DNA of 64,000 bases, taken from Pseudomonadota bacterium (GTDB lineage: Bacteria; Pseudomonadota; Gammaproteobacteria; Burkholderiales; Burkholderiaceae_C). Positions within the stretch are counted from its first letter, which is position 1. Each line of letters starts with the position of its first letter. The DNA lies in contig JAIUPH010000028.1 of assembly GCA_020161065.1 (NCBI GenBank), forward strand, positions 186,001 through 250,000, in the 5' to 3' direction. The translations under genes and the position numbers were made by a program. Below are positions 56,819-64,000 of this stretch, piece by piece. The notes below the pieces were generated by a model. The model was not told where the DNA came from, did not search any database, and was given only the letters and a program-made list of their open reading frames with translations.

Positions 56819-57745
56819 CTAGGCCCTGGGTGCCGCCGCTGCGACGGCCTTGAAGCAGTCCGCCAGCCAGCGGATGAAAGGCTCGTCGCTGCGGTGCGAC
56901 TTCCAGCCGATGCTGAGATCCAGCGTCAAGGCGGCTTCCGTTCGGTCATCGCCCACCAGCTCCACCAGCCGCAGCGGCAAGTGGTGGGTAAACGGCTCGC
57001 AATAGCTGCGCATGGAGGTCACCACCAGATCGGTGCCCACGATCGTGTAGGGCAGCGACGTGGCCGAGTAGGCGCGCAACGCGAAGCGGTGGTGCTTCGC
57101 CAGATGTCCCAGGAACGGCGGCGCGACTTCCTCGATGCGATGGATGTCGGCCGCGGTCGCGTGCTGCAGGCGTTGCCATTCTTCAATGGAAACGGCAGCC
57201 CCGCATTGCCGATTGCCGTTGGCGACCAGGCACGTCATGCGTTCGACGAGCAGCTTTTCGTGAGCGTACTTCGGTGGAAACATGCTGGCCGCCGCAACGA
57301 TGATGTCGATGTCGCCCAGCAAGTTGCTGTCGGCCGGAAGCGGATGGAATGGCACGACCACCAGCTCGATGAGCGGCGCCTGTGCCCGCAACATGGCCAC
57401 GAGGCGGGGCATCAGCGCGAATTCGATGTAGGAGTTGACCATCAGCTTCACCGAGCGGCGCGTCGTGGCCGGGTGGAAATCGAGTTCAAGGTCCAGCGCC
57501 TCGCGCGCCGCCGCCAGCGCGGCCCGCACGCGCGGCCGCAGCGCCATGCCCAACTCGGTGAGTTCGACCTTCGAGCCCTTGAACAACACCAGTTCGTCGT
57601 TGAAATGCGCGCGGGCCTTCTTCAACGCAATGCTCAACGCAGGCTGGGTGAGGAAGGCGCGGTCGGCGGCCTCGGTCAAGGTCCTCGCGTTGAGGATGGC
57701 ATCCAGCGTTGGCAGCAGGCTCAGCCACAAGGTCTTCGGTCGCAT
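56819..57745 (-). CDS. LysR-family transcriptional regulator
   Basis: 308 residues from the ATG giving MRPKTLWLSLLPTLDAIL. N-terminal HTH: LTEAADRAFLTQPALSIALKKAR (about 23-45). The effector domain starts near residue 95 (SVKLMVNSYIEFALMPRL), of the NodD-like subgroup. It is the last gene on minus after hydrolase, VOC and monooxygenase, 90 bp from the monooxygenase stop. It may control one or both operons of this locus. Confidence 0.92.
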   Translation of the reverse strand: MRPKTLWLSLLPTLDAILNARTLTEAADRAFLTQPALSIALKKARAHFNDELVLFKGSKVELTELGMALRPRVRAALAAAREALDLELDFHPATTRRSVKLMVNSYIEFALMPRLVAMLRAQAPLIELVVVPFHPLPADSNLLGDIDIIVAAASMFPPKYAHEKLLVERMTCLVANGNRQCGAAVSIEEWQRLQHATAADIHRIEEVAPPFLGHLAKHHRFALRAYSATSLPYTIVGTDLVVTSMRSYCEPFTHHLPLRLVELVGDDRTEAALTLDLSIGWKSHRSDEPFIRWLADCFKAVAAAAPRA

Positions 57746-57835
57746 GCCGGAAATTGTCGCCTTTGCCGGCTGAGGCGGTCGCACCGGCGTCCCGGTCGAC
57801 CGGCTTGCCCAGCCGCCGCAAGCGCCGGCAAGACT

Positions 57836-58984
57836 TCAGATCGGCTGCGCCAGCGCGATCATTGAATCGCGCATGATCTGGGCGTGTCGGGCCTTGTCGC
57901 CGCCTTCGATTTCGATGCGGCACAAGCGCTCGGAGTTGTGGATCACCATGCGGCAACGCTCCCAGCGTCGGGCATGGAAGCGGTCGAGCGCCGTCTGCAA
58001 GTCGTCGTGCGCCGCCAATTCATCGGCCAGCACGATGCCCGACTCGATGCCGATGCCGGCACCCGATGCCAGGTGCGGCGTGGTGGCAGCCACCGTGTCG
58101 CCGATCATCACCACCCGGCCGCGGTTCCACGGCGCCGGCACCAGCAGGTTGGCCAGCGGCCGGTAGTCGATCGCGGCCTCGGGTTCGCGCGCGTGCGGGA
58201 TCAGCGACTGCACCATGGGGTCGGTGAACGGTGTCATCAACCCGGCGAACAGGTCAGGCCAGGTGTCGGGATCGATGTGCTCCTTGGTCGGCCGGTCCTC
58301 GGTGATGAACATGTACAGGTGCGAGCGGGAGACGGGGTTCACCCCGAGCTTGATGTGCTGGCCGAACCACATGCGCGGGCGCACGATGTCGGCCGGCCGC
58401 GGCATCACCGCGCGCCAGACGCCCTGGCCGATATAGCTCAGCGGCTTGATCTCCGGGAACAGCAGGCCGCGCAGGCTGGAGTGCACCCCATCGGCGCCGA
58501 CGACGAGGTCGTAGCGGCCCGCCGTGCGATCGGTGAAGCCCACGTCCACCGCCCGCTCGTCCTGTTGCAGCGTCGTGAAGGTGCAGCCGGTGCGGACCTG
58601 CACGCCGGCCTCGCGGGTGGCCCGCGCCAGCATGCCGGCCAGCACCGGCCGCATGATCGCGCCACCGCCGCTGACCTGGGAGCCGACCGGCTTCGGCGTC
58701 GGCACCTCGCCGAGCTTGGCGCCCGTCGCCAGGTGCAGGTCGGCGCCGTCGGACACCCAGCCGCGTTCGACGAACTCGTCGTACAGGCCCAGTGCCTCCA
58801 GCGCGCGCAGCGTGGCGCCGTTGACGGTGATGCCGGCCCCGAGCGCGCCCCATGCAGGATCGATCTCCACCAGATCCACCTGCAGCCCGGCCCGCCGCAT
58901 GCGGATGGCCGCCGCCATGCCGGCAAAGCCTCCGCCGACCACCAGAACCCGATTCACTGCGCCCATGGCCGTCACTCCACTCAT
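57836..58984 (-). CDS. FAD-dependent monooxygenase
   Basis: 382 residues from the ATG giving MSGVTAMGAVNRV (ATG 58966 is an alternative). GGGFAG near residues 18-23, GADGVHSSLR, and the GD motif GDTVAATTPHLASGAGIGIESG, where the usual GDAAHA reads GDTVAA. The FAD-contacting Asp is kept. Similar in size to the hydroxylase at 53837-54967. It follows the VOC enzyme gene by 81 bp on minus. It should hydroxylate the ring to produce the diol or triol opened by the VOC dioxygenase. Confidence 0.92.
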   Translation of the reverse strand: MSGVTAMGAVNRVLVVGGGFAGMAAAIRMRRAGLQVDLVEIDPAWGALGAGITVNGATLRALEALGLYDEFVERGWVSDGADLHLATGAKLGEVPTPKPVGSQVSGGGAIMRPVLAGMLARATREAGVQVRTGCTFTTLQQDERAVDVGFTDRTAGRYDLVVGADGVHSSLRGLLFPEIKPLSYIGQGVWRAVMPRPADIVRPRMWFGQHIKLGVNPVSRSHLYMFITEDRPTKEHIDPDTWPDLFAGLMTPFTDPMVQSLIPHAREPEAAIDYRPLANLLVPAPWNRGRVVMIGDTVAATTPHLASGAGIGIESGIVLADELAAHDDLQTALDRFHARRWERCRMVIHNSERLCRIEIEGGDKARHAQIMRDSMIALAQPI

Positions 58985-59065
58985 GTGGTTAGTCTTCAAG
59001 CGTTGCTTGCGACGACGCTGCCGTCGCTGCGGATGTCCAGGCCGACGCGGGCCGAGCCGCGTCCA

Positions 59066-60007
59066 TCAGGCGTCGTCGCCGTTCTTCCGAGCCTCCGGGC
59101 CGGGCGCCCACTTCTGGCGGTAGCCGAGCAGGAAGGCCTGCGACGCGTCGGCCCCGAGCTGCAGCTCGCGCGGCTGCCAGTTCGCATCGTGCAGATCCAT
59201 GTCGGCATCCATCTCCATGCGGCAGCCGAAGGGGCTGTTGAAGTACCAGAACCAGTTCGAGCCCAGTTGGTGACGGCCCGGTCCCCAGAACGACTGGTAC
59301 CCCTTCTCGACGAAGCGACAGCCGTTGTGCAGCACCTCGGTCGGGCCGGCGAAGTGGAAGGTGAAGTGCTCGACGCCTTTCATGAAGGCCGGCGCCTGGA
59401 TCAGGAAGTGCGTGTGATGGTCCAGCGTGCCGGCGGGCTGCAGGAACGGGCCGACATCGGCGAAGCGGTCGGTGCAGCGGAAGCCCAACCGCCGGACGTA
59501 GAACGCTTCCGACCGCGCCGCGTCAGGCACGAAGTAGACGACGTGCGACAACGTGCGCGGCCGGATCTGTGCGATCCGCGCGTCCACACCGAGCGAATTG
59601 ACCGCGCGCTGCAGCGGCGCGCCGGGCGCATTGGCGACTTCGCCCATGGTCGGCACGCTGCGACGGACGCTGACCTGGAACCCGATGGCGAAGCCGTCTT
59701 CGTCGACCGATTCGATCGACCCGTCGGGCAGCCGGCGCGCCTCGCGGTCCTTGCGCAGTTCGTTGGCGATGGCGTCCAGCGTGGCGGCATCGCCAACGCC
59801 GAAGACCGTCTTGCGCAGCTGACAGCCGGGCGCCGGTGCCGCCGGCAGCGCCGTGTCCGTGGCTGCCGCGATGACGACGGCGGTGCCGTCGAGGGCCTCG
59901 AAGCGGCCATTGCCGGCCTCGATCAGGCCGTAGTCGACCAGGTAGTCGCGGCAGCCCGCGGGATCTTCCACGCCGAAGACGAGCGCATCGAGTCCGATGA
60001 TGTTCAT
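59066..60007 (-). CDS. VOC-family extradiol-type dioxygenase
   Basis: 313 residues from the ATG at 60007 (MNIIGLDALVFG). Two VOC modules; the C-terminal one has candidate Fe(II) ligands H155 (LSHVVYF), H214 (GVEHFTFHF) and E265 (GCRMEMDAD). The N-terminal module begins with a glyoxalase-like strand and lacks the ligands. It differs strongly from the extradiol enzyme at 23556-24548. Operon position between a C-C hydrolase and a flavin hydroxylase supports ring cleavage. The substrate may be a catechol or a hydroxylated heteroaromatic. Confidence 0.87.
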   Translation of the reverse strand: MNIIGLDALVFGVEDPAGCRDYLVDYGLIEAGNGRFEALDGTAVVIAAATDTALPAAPAPGCQLRKTVFGVGDAATLDAIANELRKDREARRLPDGSIESVDEDGFAIGFQVSVRRSVPTMGEVANAPGAPLQRAVNSLGVDARIAQIRPRTLSHVVYFVPDAARSEAFYVRRLGFRCTDRFADVGPFLQPAGTLDHHTHFLIQAPAFMKGVEHFTFHFAGPTEVLHNGCRFVEKGYQSFWGPGRHQLGSNWFWYFNSPFGCRMEMDADMDLHDANWQPRELQLGADASQAFLLGYRQKWAPGPEARKNGDDA

Positions 60008-60054
60008 GTGCGGTGCCTGAGTGTCGAGTGGTGTCGGGTCGGGACGGGCCCCGC

Positions 60055-61212
60055 TCAGCGCGTGCGCGCGCCCAGCGTCTCGGCCACCCAGTCGGCGATG
60101 TACTGGCCGGCGTTGATCGAGTTGTCGAAGCTGGAGTGCTGCACGCCGCCCTCGCGGTCGGTGAAGACCTTCAGTTCGCGCTTCGGGCTGTTGACCAACT
60201 GCTCGTAGGTGCGGTGGGCCCACTTGAGCGGGATCTGCGAGTCCTTCTCGCCGTGCGTCACGAGGAAGGGCACGCGGATGCGCTCCACGACGCCATCGAG
60301 GTGGACGTTCTCGGCGATCCGCATGAAATCGTCGATGTCTTTCGCCCCCCAGACCCAGCAGACATGGGCCCAGTAGTGCGGCACGGGCAGGTCGCCCTCG
60401 CGCTCCAGGCGGCGCTTCTGCACGTCGCGCCAGTCATGGTTGGCCCCCCAGACGACGCCGCACGCGAAGCGCGGCTCGAAGGCCACCGCCCGCGGGCAGA
60501 AGTAGCCGCCCAGCGAGACGCCCTCCAGGCCGATGCGCCGGGCATCGACATCGTCGCGCTGTTCCAGCCAGTCGACGACGCGCCTGGCCCAGTGCTCGCT
60601 GTCGAATCGGGCCGTCAAGCCCTGCAGGCGCAGCGCCTCGCCGGTACCCGGCTGGTCCACGACGAGCGACGAGACGCCGCGCCGGGCGAGCCAGGCGGGC
60701 AGTCCGACGCGGTACTTCATCTCCTTCGTCGAATCGAGGCCATTGACCTGGACCAGCAGGGGCGCCGCCCCCTGCACGCCCTCGGCGCGCACGTACAGCG
60801 CCGACAGGTGCCGTCCCTCGTACGGGATCTCCACCCGCTCGACGTTCTCGTGCGTCAGCCGCGCGCCTTCGCCGAACAGCGTCAGGTGGCGGCGGTAGAG
60901 CGCAAGCCGTCCCGGCGCGTCGTGGGCCTGCAGGCGCTCGGCGGTGATGAGGTAGCTCGCGGCGCGGCTGATCTTCTCGCCGGCCGACAGCAGGCGGCCG
61001 CGCGCCTGGTCTTCTGCCGCCAGTTCGCACAACTGGTCGGCCATGCGCACCCAGGTTGCGCGGAAGGCCTGGGTGCCCGCCGCGTCGGGCGCCTTGGCCG
61101 CCTCGTGCAGCGGCGCGCACATCGCCTCGATCTCGCCGATGCGCGCGCCCATCTCGAGCGCCAGATCGACCGACAGGTTCCAGACGTAGTTGGTGGGGAA
61201 GTACTTGAACAT
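60055..61212 (-). CDS. alpha/beta hydrolase of the DHPON-hydrolase/FrsA-like type
   Basis: 385 residues from the ATG at 61212 (MFKYFPTNYVWN). A helical N-terminal cap (about 1-125) precedes an alpha/beta-hydrolase domain: nucleophile S233 in GVSLGG, acid D324 in HGEKDSQIP, His H359 in GVQHSSFDN. This layout matches 2,6-dihydroxypseudooxynicotine hydrolase, a C-C bond hydrolase of nicotine degradation, and related fungal/bacterial enzymes. First gene of the hydrolase-VOC-monooxygenase-LysR operon. C-C cleavage of a ring-derived side chain or ring-fission product is likely; nicotine itself is not implied. Confidence 0.85.
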   Translation of the reverse strand: MFKYFPTNYVWNLSVDLALEMGARIGEIEAMCAPLHEAAKAPDAAGTQAFRATWVRMADQLCELAAEDQARGRLLSAGEKISRAASYLITAERLQAHDAPGRLALYRRHLTLFGEGARLTHENVERVEIPYEGRHLSALYVRAEGVQGAAPLLVQVNGLDSTKEMKYRVGLPAWLARRGVSSLVVDQPGTGEALRLQGLTARFDSEHWARRVVDWLEQRDDVDARRIGLEGVSLGGYFCPRAVAFEPRFACGVVWGANHDWRDVQKRRLEREGDLPVPHYWAHVCWVWGAKDIDDFMRIAENVHLDGVVERIRVPFLVTHGEKDSQIPLKWAHRTYEQLVNSPKRELKVFTDREGGVQHSSFDNSINAGQYIADWVAETLGARTR

Positions 61213-61325
61213 CAGAGGATTCCGTTGAGAAGAGAGCTTAGGAACTCTCGACCGTGATGAGAAATGAGTTCGATCCAAGCCATGTTTCAATGGCATCTAA
61301 CGATCGAGGGTTGACCCGAACCGGC
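61213..61325. promoter_or_regulatory. divergent promoter/operator region, C-C hydrolase operon / LysR
   Basis: 113 bp with comparatively high A+T. Short dyads: GAGAG-CTTAGGAA-CTCTC (61232-61249) and GCCAT-GTTTCA-ATGGC (61280-61295). Such paired sites suit LysR binding to a divergent promoter. Their presence argues that the LysR gene starts at 61326 rather than at 61257. Confidence 0.5.
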
Positions 61326-62261
61326 ATGCGCCTGAATCGCCTGGACCTGAACCTGCTCATCGCGCTCGATGCATTGCTGATGGAGCGCAGCGTCACGCGC
61401 GCCGCCGAGCGGCTGAAGCTCACGCCGTCGGCGCTGAGCAGTGCGCTCTCGCGGCTGCGCGAGTACTTCGACGACGAGTTGCTCGTGCAGGTGGGCCGCA
61501 AGATGGAGCCCACGCCACGAGCGGAAGGCCTCCACGACGCGGTACGAGACGTGCTGGTGCGAATCGACAGCACCATCGCCATCCAGCCGGACTTTGATCC
61601 GGCAGCGTCCGACCGAAGCTTCCGCGTCTGCCTATCGGACTACAGCCAGATGGTCCTCGTGCCGCACCTGCTGGCGCTTTGCGCGCAGGCGCGTGCCACG
61701 GTGCGGTTCGAGTTCCTGCCGCAGGTGTCGAACCCGGCGCGCACGTTGGAAAGAGGCGAGGCCGACCTGCTCGTCATTCCTTGGGGCTTTCTTTCGCCCG
61801 ATCATCCCAAGGAAGTCCTCTACCACGAGGAATTCGTGTGCCTGGTCGGCAAGGGCAGCGCGCTCGCCTCCGGGGCCTTCACGTTGGAGCGCTACCTGGC
61901 GGCCGGCCACGTGGTCATGCAGCCCCCCGATGGCGCCGGCGATTCGTTCGAGGCCTGGTCTTTGCAGCGCCATGGCGTCGCAAGACGCATCGCCGTCACG
62001 ACCTATGGATTCGCCGCGGTGCCCGCGTTGGTGTCGGGATCCGAACTCGTTGCAACCATTCACTCGCGCCTGGCCCATCGATTCGCCGGCATGCTTCCGC
62101 TCGCCATCCGCAAGCCGCCGATATCGATCGAACCGATGCAGCAAGCGATGCAGTGGCACAGGCACCGCACGAAGGATCCGGGCCTGGCCTGGTTGCGCGA
62201 CACGCTGCGGCGGGCCGTCCGGCGCATGGACGGCGAAGACGCTGAAAGCCAAGGCGGCTGA
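61326..62261 (+). CDS. LysR-family transcriptional regulator (NodD-like subgroup)
   Basis: 311 residues from ATG 61326 (MRLNRLDLNLLIALDALL), the standard start for this subgroup; ATG 61257 would add 23 residues over the dyads. HTH: SVTRAAERLKLTPSALSSALSRLR (about 19-42). The effector domain has RSFRVCLSDYSQMVLVP near residue 100. Divergent from the C-C hydrolase operon, so it probably regulates it in response to a pathway intermediate. Two LysR genes flank one operon, which suggests separate control of the two arms. Confidence 0.9.
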   Translation: MRLNRLDLNLLIALDALLMERSVTRAAERLKLTPSALSSALSRLREYFDDELLVQVGRKMEPTPRAEGLHDAVRDVLVRIDSTIAIQPDFDPAASDRSFRVCLSDYSQMVLVPHLLALCAQARATVRFEFLPQVSNPARTLERGEADLLVIPWGFLSPDHPKEVLYHEEFVCLVGKGSALASGAFTLERYLAAGHVVMQPPDGAGDSFEAWSLQRHGVARRIAVTTYGFAAVPALVSGSELVATIHSRLAHRFAGMLPLAIRKPPISIEPMQQAMQWHRHRTKDPGLAWLRDTLRRAVRRMDGEDAESQGG

Positions 62262-62269
62262 CCGCGTCC

Positions 62270-62337
62270 GTCGCTCGACCGGAGGCGGCGCCGGCGCCGA
62301 TGACTGGCTCGGTCATGGCCGCCATTCGTCGAGCGAG
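62270..62337. terminator. possible nested stem-loop between convergent genes
   Basis: Outer arms GTCGCTCGAC (62270-62279) and GTCGAGCGAG (62328-62337) pair at nine of ten positions. An inner ATGAC-TGGCTCG-GTCAT stem is at 62300-62316. No T tract follows, so termination is only a possibility. Confidence 0.3.
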
Positions 62338-62350
62338 ACGATCAGCCGGA

Positions 62351-64000
62351 TCAGGGCGTGACGATGTTGAAGCTTGGCGTGAAGGTCGCCAGCATGCCCA
62401 GCAGTTCGCCCAGTTTCCTGCCGTCGCCGTCGAGTTGGATGTCGCCCTGCTGAACGGCCTTCTGGAAGTCGAGTTGGCGCAGGCTGATGCGGTCGAGCGT
62501 GGCCTTGCTCATGCTCACCGTCAGGTCGGCCTTCGGGTGGCGCGCGTCCTCGCGGTTCGTCAGCACGCCGTTGCGCAGCGTCAGCGCGAAAGGCTTGTTC
62601 AGGTCGGTGAAGACCCAGTTCAGCGTCATGTCGCGGCCCTGCGCCTTGTCGACGTCCAGCCGCACGGCCATGAAGTCGAAGAACATCGCCGGCGTCAGCG
62701 CGCGCACCATGTCCGGCGAGACGGTCGACGGCTTGTACGCCGGCACGCCGTTGCGCAATTCGAAGGCGCCTGACAGGTACATGTTGCGCCACAGCGCGTT
62801 CTCGCTCTGGTAGCCGAGTTGCTCCAGCGCTTCGGCCTGGGCCTCGCGCGCGGCCTGGTTCTCGGGCTCGGCGAACACCAGGTGGTTGCCCAGTTGCGCC
62901 GCCCAGCGGTAGTCGCCCTGGTCGATCGCCGCGCGTACCAGCTTCAGCACGTTGGCGCCGCCGCCCAGCGCCTGCACGTGGCGCTTGGCGGTTTCCACCG
63001 GCGGCCAGGGGTTCAGGTTGGCCGGGTTGCCGTCGTACGCGCCGATGTAGCGCTGGTACACCGCGCGCGAGTTGTGGCTGAGCGAGCCGTAGTAGCCGCG
63101 CGTGTACCACTTGGCTTCCAGGTTGCCGGGCAGCCTGGGCATCGCCTCGGCGATCTCGTATGGCGTCAGCCCCTTGTTCAGCAGGTGCAGCGTGCGGTCG
63201 TTCAGGAAGGCGTACATGTCGCGCTGGTCGGCCAGCATCGTGCGCACGCGCTCGCCGCCCCAGGTGGGCCAGTTGTGCGGCGAGAACATCACGTCGGTCT
63301 TGTCGCCATAACGCGCCAACGCCTCGTCCAGGTACTGCGACCAGGCCTTGGCGTCGCGCACCGGCGCGCCGCGCGGCGTGAGGATGTTGTGCATCATCTG
63401 CGTGGCGTTCTCGGCCGGGCAGAAGGCACGCAATTGCGGCAGGTACAAGTGCATCTCGGCCGGCGCCTCGGTGCCGGGGGTGAGCTGGAACTCGATGTCG
63501 ATGCCGTCGATGCGGTGCGTCTCGTAGCGCTGCGAAATCAGCTGCGTCGGCGCGATCAGCGTGATGCTGCCGTCCACGGGGCCGCCCTTGCCCATGCCGG
63601 CGTCGACCTGGCCCTGGCCGCCCCGGGGCATCGCGCCGCCGATCTGGTACTTGACGCGCCGGTTCATCGCGTTGCCGGCGAACACGTTCTCGCTGATCGC
63701 CTCCTGCATGAAGCCGGCCGGCGCCACGATCGCCACCTTGCCGGCCTTCACGTCGGCCTCGTCGACCAGGCCGCGCACGCCGCCGAAGTGGTCGGCGTGC
63801 GTGTGGGTGTAGACCACCGCGACCACCGGCTTGCGCGGCCGGTGGCGGTAGTACAGCTCGAGCGCGGCGCGGGCGGTCTCGGTCACCGTCATCGCGTCGA
63901 TGACGATCAGGCCGCTGTCGCCCTCGACGATCGTCATGTTCGAGATGTCGATGCCGCGCACCTGGTACAGCCGGTCGGTGACCTTGAACAGCCCCGGCAC
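62351..64000 (-). CDS. alkyl/aryl-sulfatase, SdsA1-type metallo-beta-lactamase fold (partial)
   Basis: At least 549 codons; the 5' end runs off the window, so the start is not seen. Zinc-binding motif THTHADHFGG gives ligands H66, H68, D70, H71 in window numbering. Further conserved segments: FAGNAMNRR, CPAENATQMMHN, SPHNWPTWGG, and the helical dimerisation region. The last 110 residues form an SCP-2-like domain (LTLRNGVLTNREDARHPKADL). This is the complete C-terminal two-thirds of SdsA1/BDS1-type sulfatases that hydrolyse alkyl sulfates such as SDS. A signal peptide, if any, lies outside. Confidence 0.92.
   Translation of the reverse strand: MPGLFKVTDRLYQVRGIDISNMTIVEGDSGLIVIDAMTVTETARAALELYYRHRPRKPVVAVVYTHTHADHFGGVRGLVDEADVKAGKVAIVAPAGFMQEAISENVFAGNAMNRRVKYQIGGAMPRGGQGQVDAGMGKGGPVDGSITLIAPTQLISQRYETHRIDGIDIEFQLTPGTEAPAEMHLYLPQLRAFCPAENATQMMHNILTPRGAPVRDAKAWSQYLDEALARYGDKTDVMFSPHNWPTWGGERVRTMLADQRDMYAFLNDRTLHLLNKGLTPYEIAEAMPRLPGNLEAKWYTRGYYGSLSHNSRAVYQRYIGAYDGNPANLNPWPPVETAKRHVQALGGGANVLKLVRAAIDQGDYRWAAQLGNHLVFAEPENQAAREAQAEALEQLGYQSENALWRNMYLSGAFELRNGVPAYKPSTVSPDMVRALTPAMFFDFMAVRLDVDKAQGRDMTLNWVFTDLNKPFALTLRNGVLTNREDARHPKADLTVSMSKATLDRISLRQLDFQKAVQQGDIQLDGDGRKLGELLGMLATFTPSFNIVTP

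Noticed and set aside
62270..62337. Strong terminator between the LysR and sulfatase genes
   Set aside because: The stem has a long loop and no T tract, so I list it only as a low-confidence possibility.

Overview
The window is very GC-rich, densely coded DNA with strong third-position G/C bias. The gene content points to a metabolically versatile betaproteobacterium, most likely order Burkholderiales: a Bug/TctC-type periplasmic receptor, many acyl-CoA and aromatic catabolic genes, LysR, TetR and AraC regulators, and a hairpin-rich intergenic repeat of the kind common in that group. This placement is inference from gene content. No rRNA, tRNA, CRISPR array, insertion sequence or prophage gene was seen.

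Left part (1-20.8 kb). A minus-strand operon runs TonB-dependent receptor, MFS transporter, membrane-anchored alpha/beta hydrolase, soxB, soxD, soxA, soxG (heterotetrameric sarcosine oxidase), with a PchR-like AraC regulator upstream. Divergent from it is a plus-strand run of hydrolases: M19 dipeptidase, DUF885 peptidase, alpha/beta hydrolase, M3 oligopeptidase. Together they look like uptake and dismantling of an N-methylated, possibly peptide- or amide-linked substrate, ending in sarcosine oxidation. A patatin/outer-membrane-barrel (type Vd) phospholipase follows.

Central part (20.8-52.2 kb). A TetR gene is divergent from an aromatic meta-cleavage operon: C-C hydrolase, flavin hydroxylase, extradiol dioxygenase, second flavin hydroxylase, outer-membrane transporter. 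Next comes a polyester-like module (HSL esterase with a C-terminal extension, a small PhaR/PhaE-like protein, a class III/IV-type PHA synthase), then a GNAT, a zinc alcohol dehydrogenase and an acyl-CoA ligase. A 1,079-residue winged-helix/STAND/TPR regulator is divergent from a heme-oxygenase-like putative diiron enzyme, a flavin-dependent halogenase and a CPA2 antiporter. Two long minus-strand operons (41.1-52.1 kb) encode a CoA-thioester degradation pathway: two acyl-CoA ligases, acyl-CoA dehydrogenase, three MaoC-type hydratases, crotonase, two SDRs, SCP-x-like thiolase and a Bug receptor.

Four transcription units in 27.4-52.2 kb share one palindrome (CTAGCC-N5-GGCTAG or a one-mismatch version) placed 22-23 bp upstream of a -10-like hexamer. 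A related GCTA dyad sits at the same distance before the halogenase operon. This suggests one regulon spanning about 25 kb. The STAND protein encoded inside it is a candidate regulator.

Right part (52.2-64 kb). A second aromatic or heteroaromatic catabolic locus: a porin, flavin monooxygenase, MFS and SnoaL-like operon on plus, converging on a minus operon of C-C hydrolase, extradiol-type VOC enzyme, flavin monooxygenase and LysR. A second, divergent LysR gene flanks it. The window ends inside an SdsA1-type metallo-beta-lactamase-fold alkylsulfatase.
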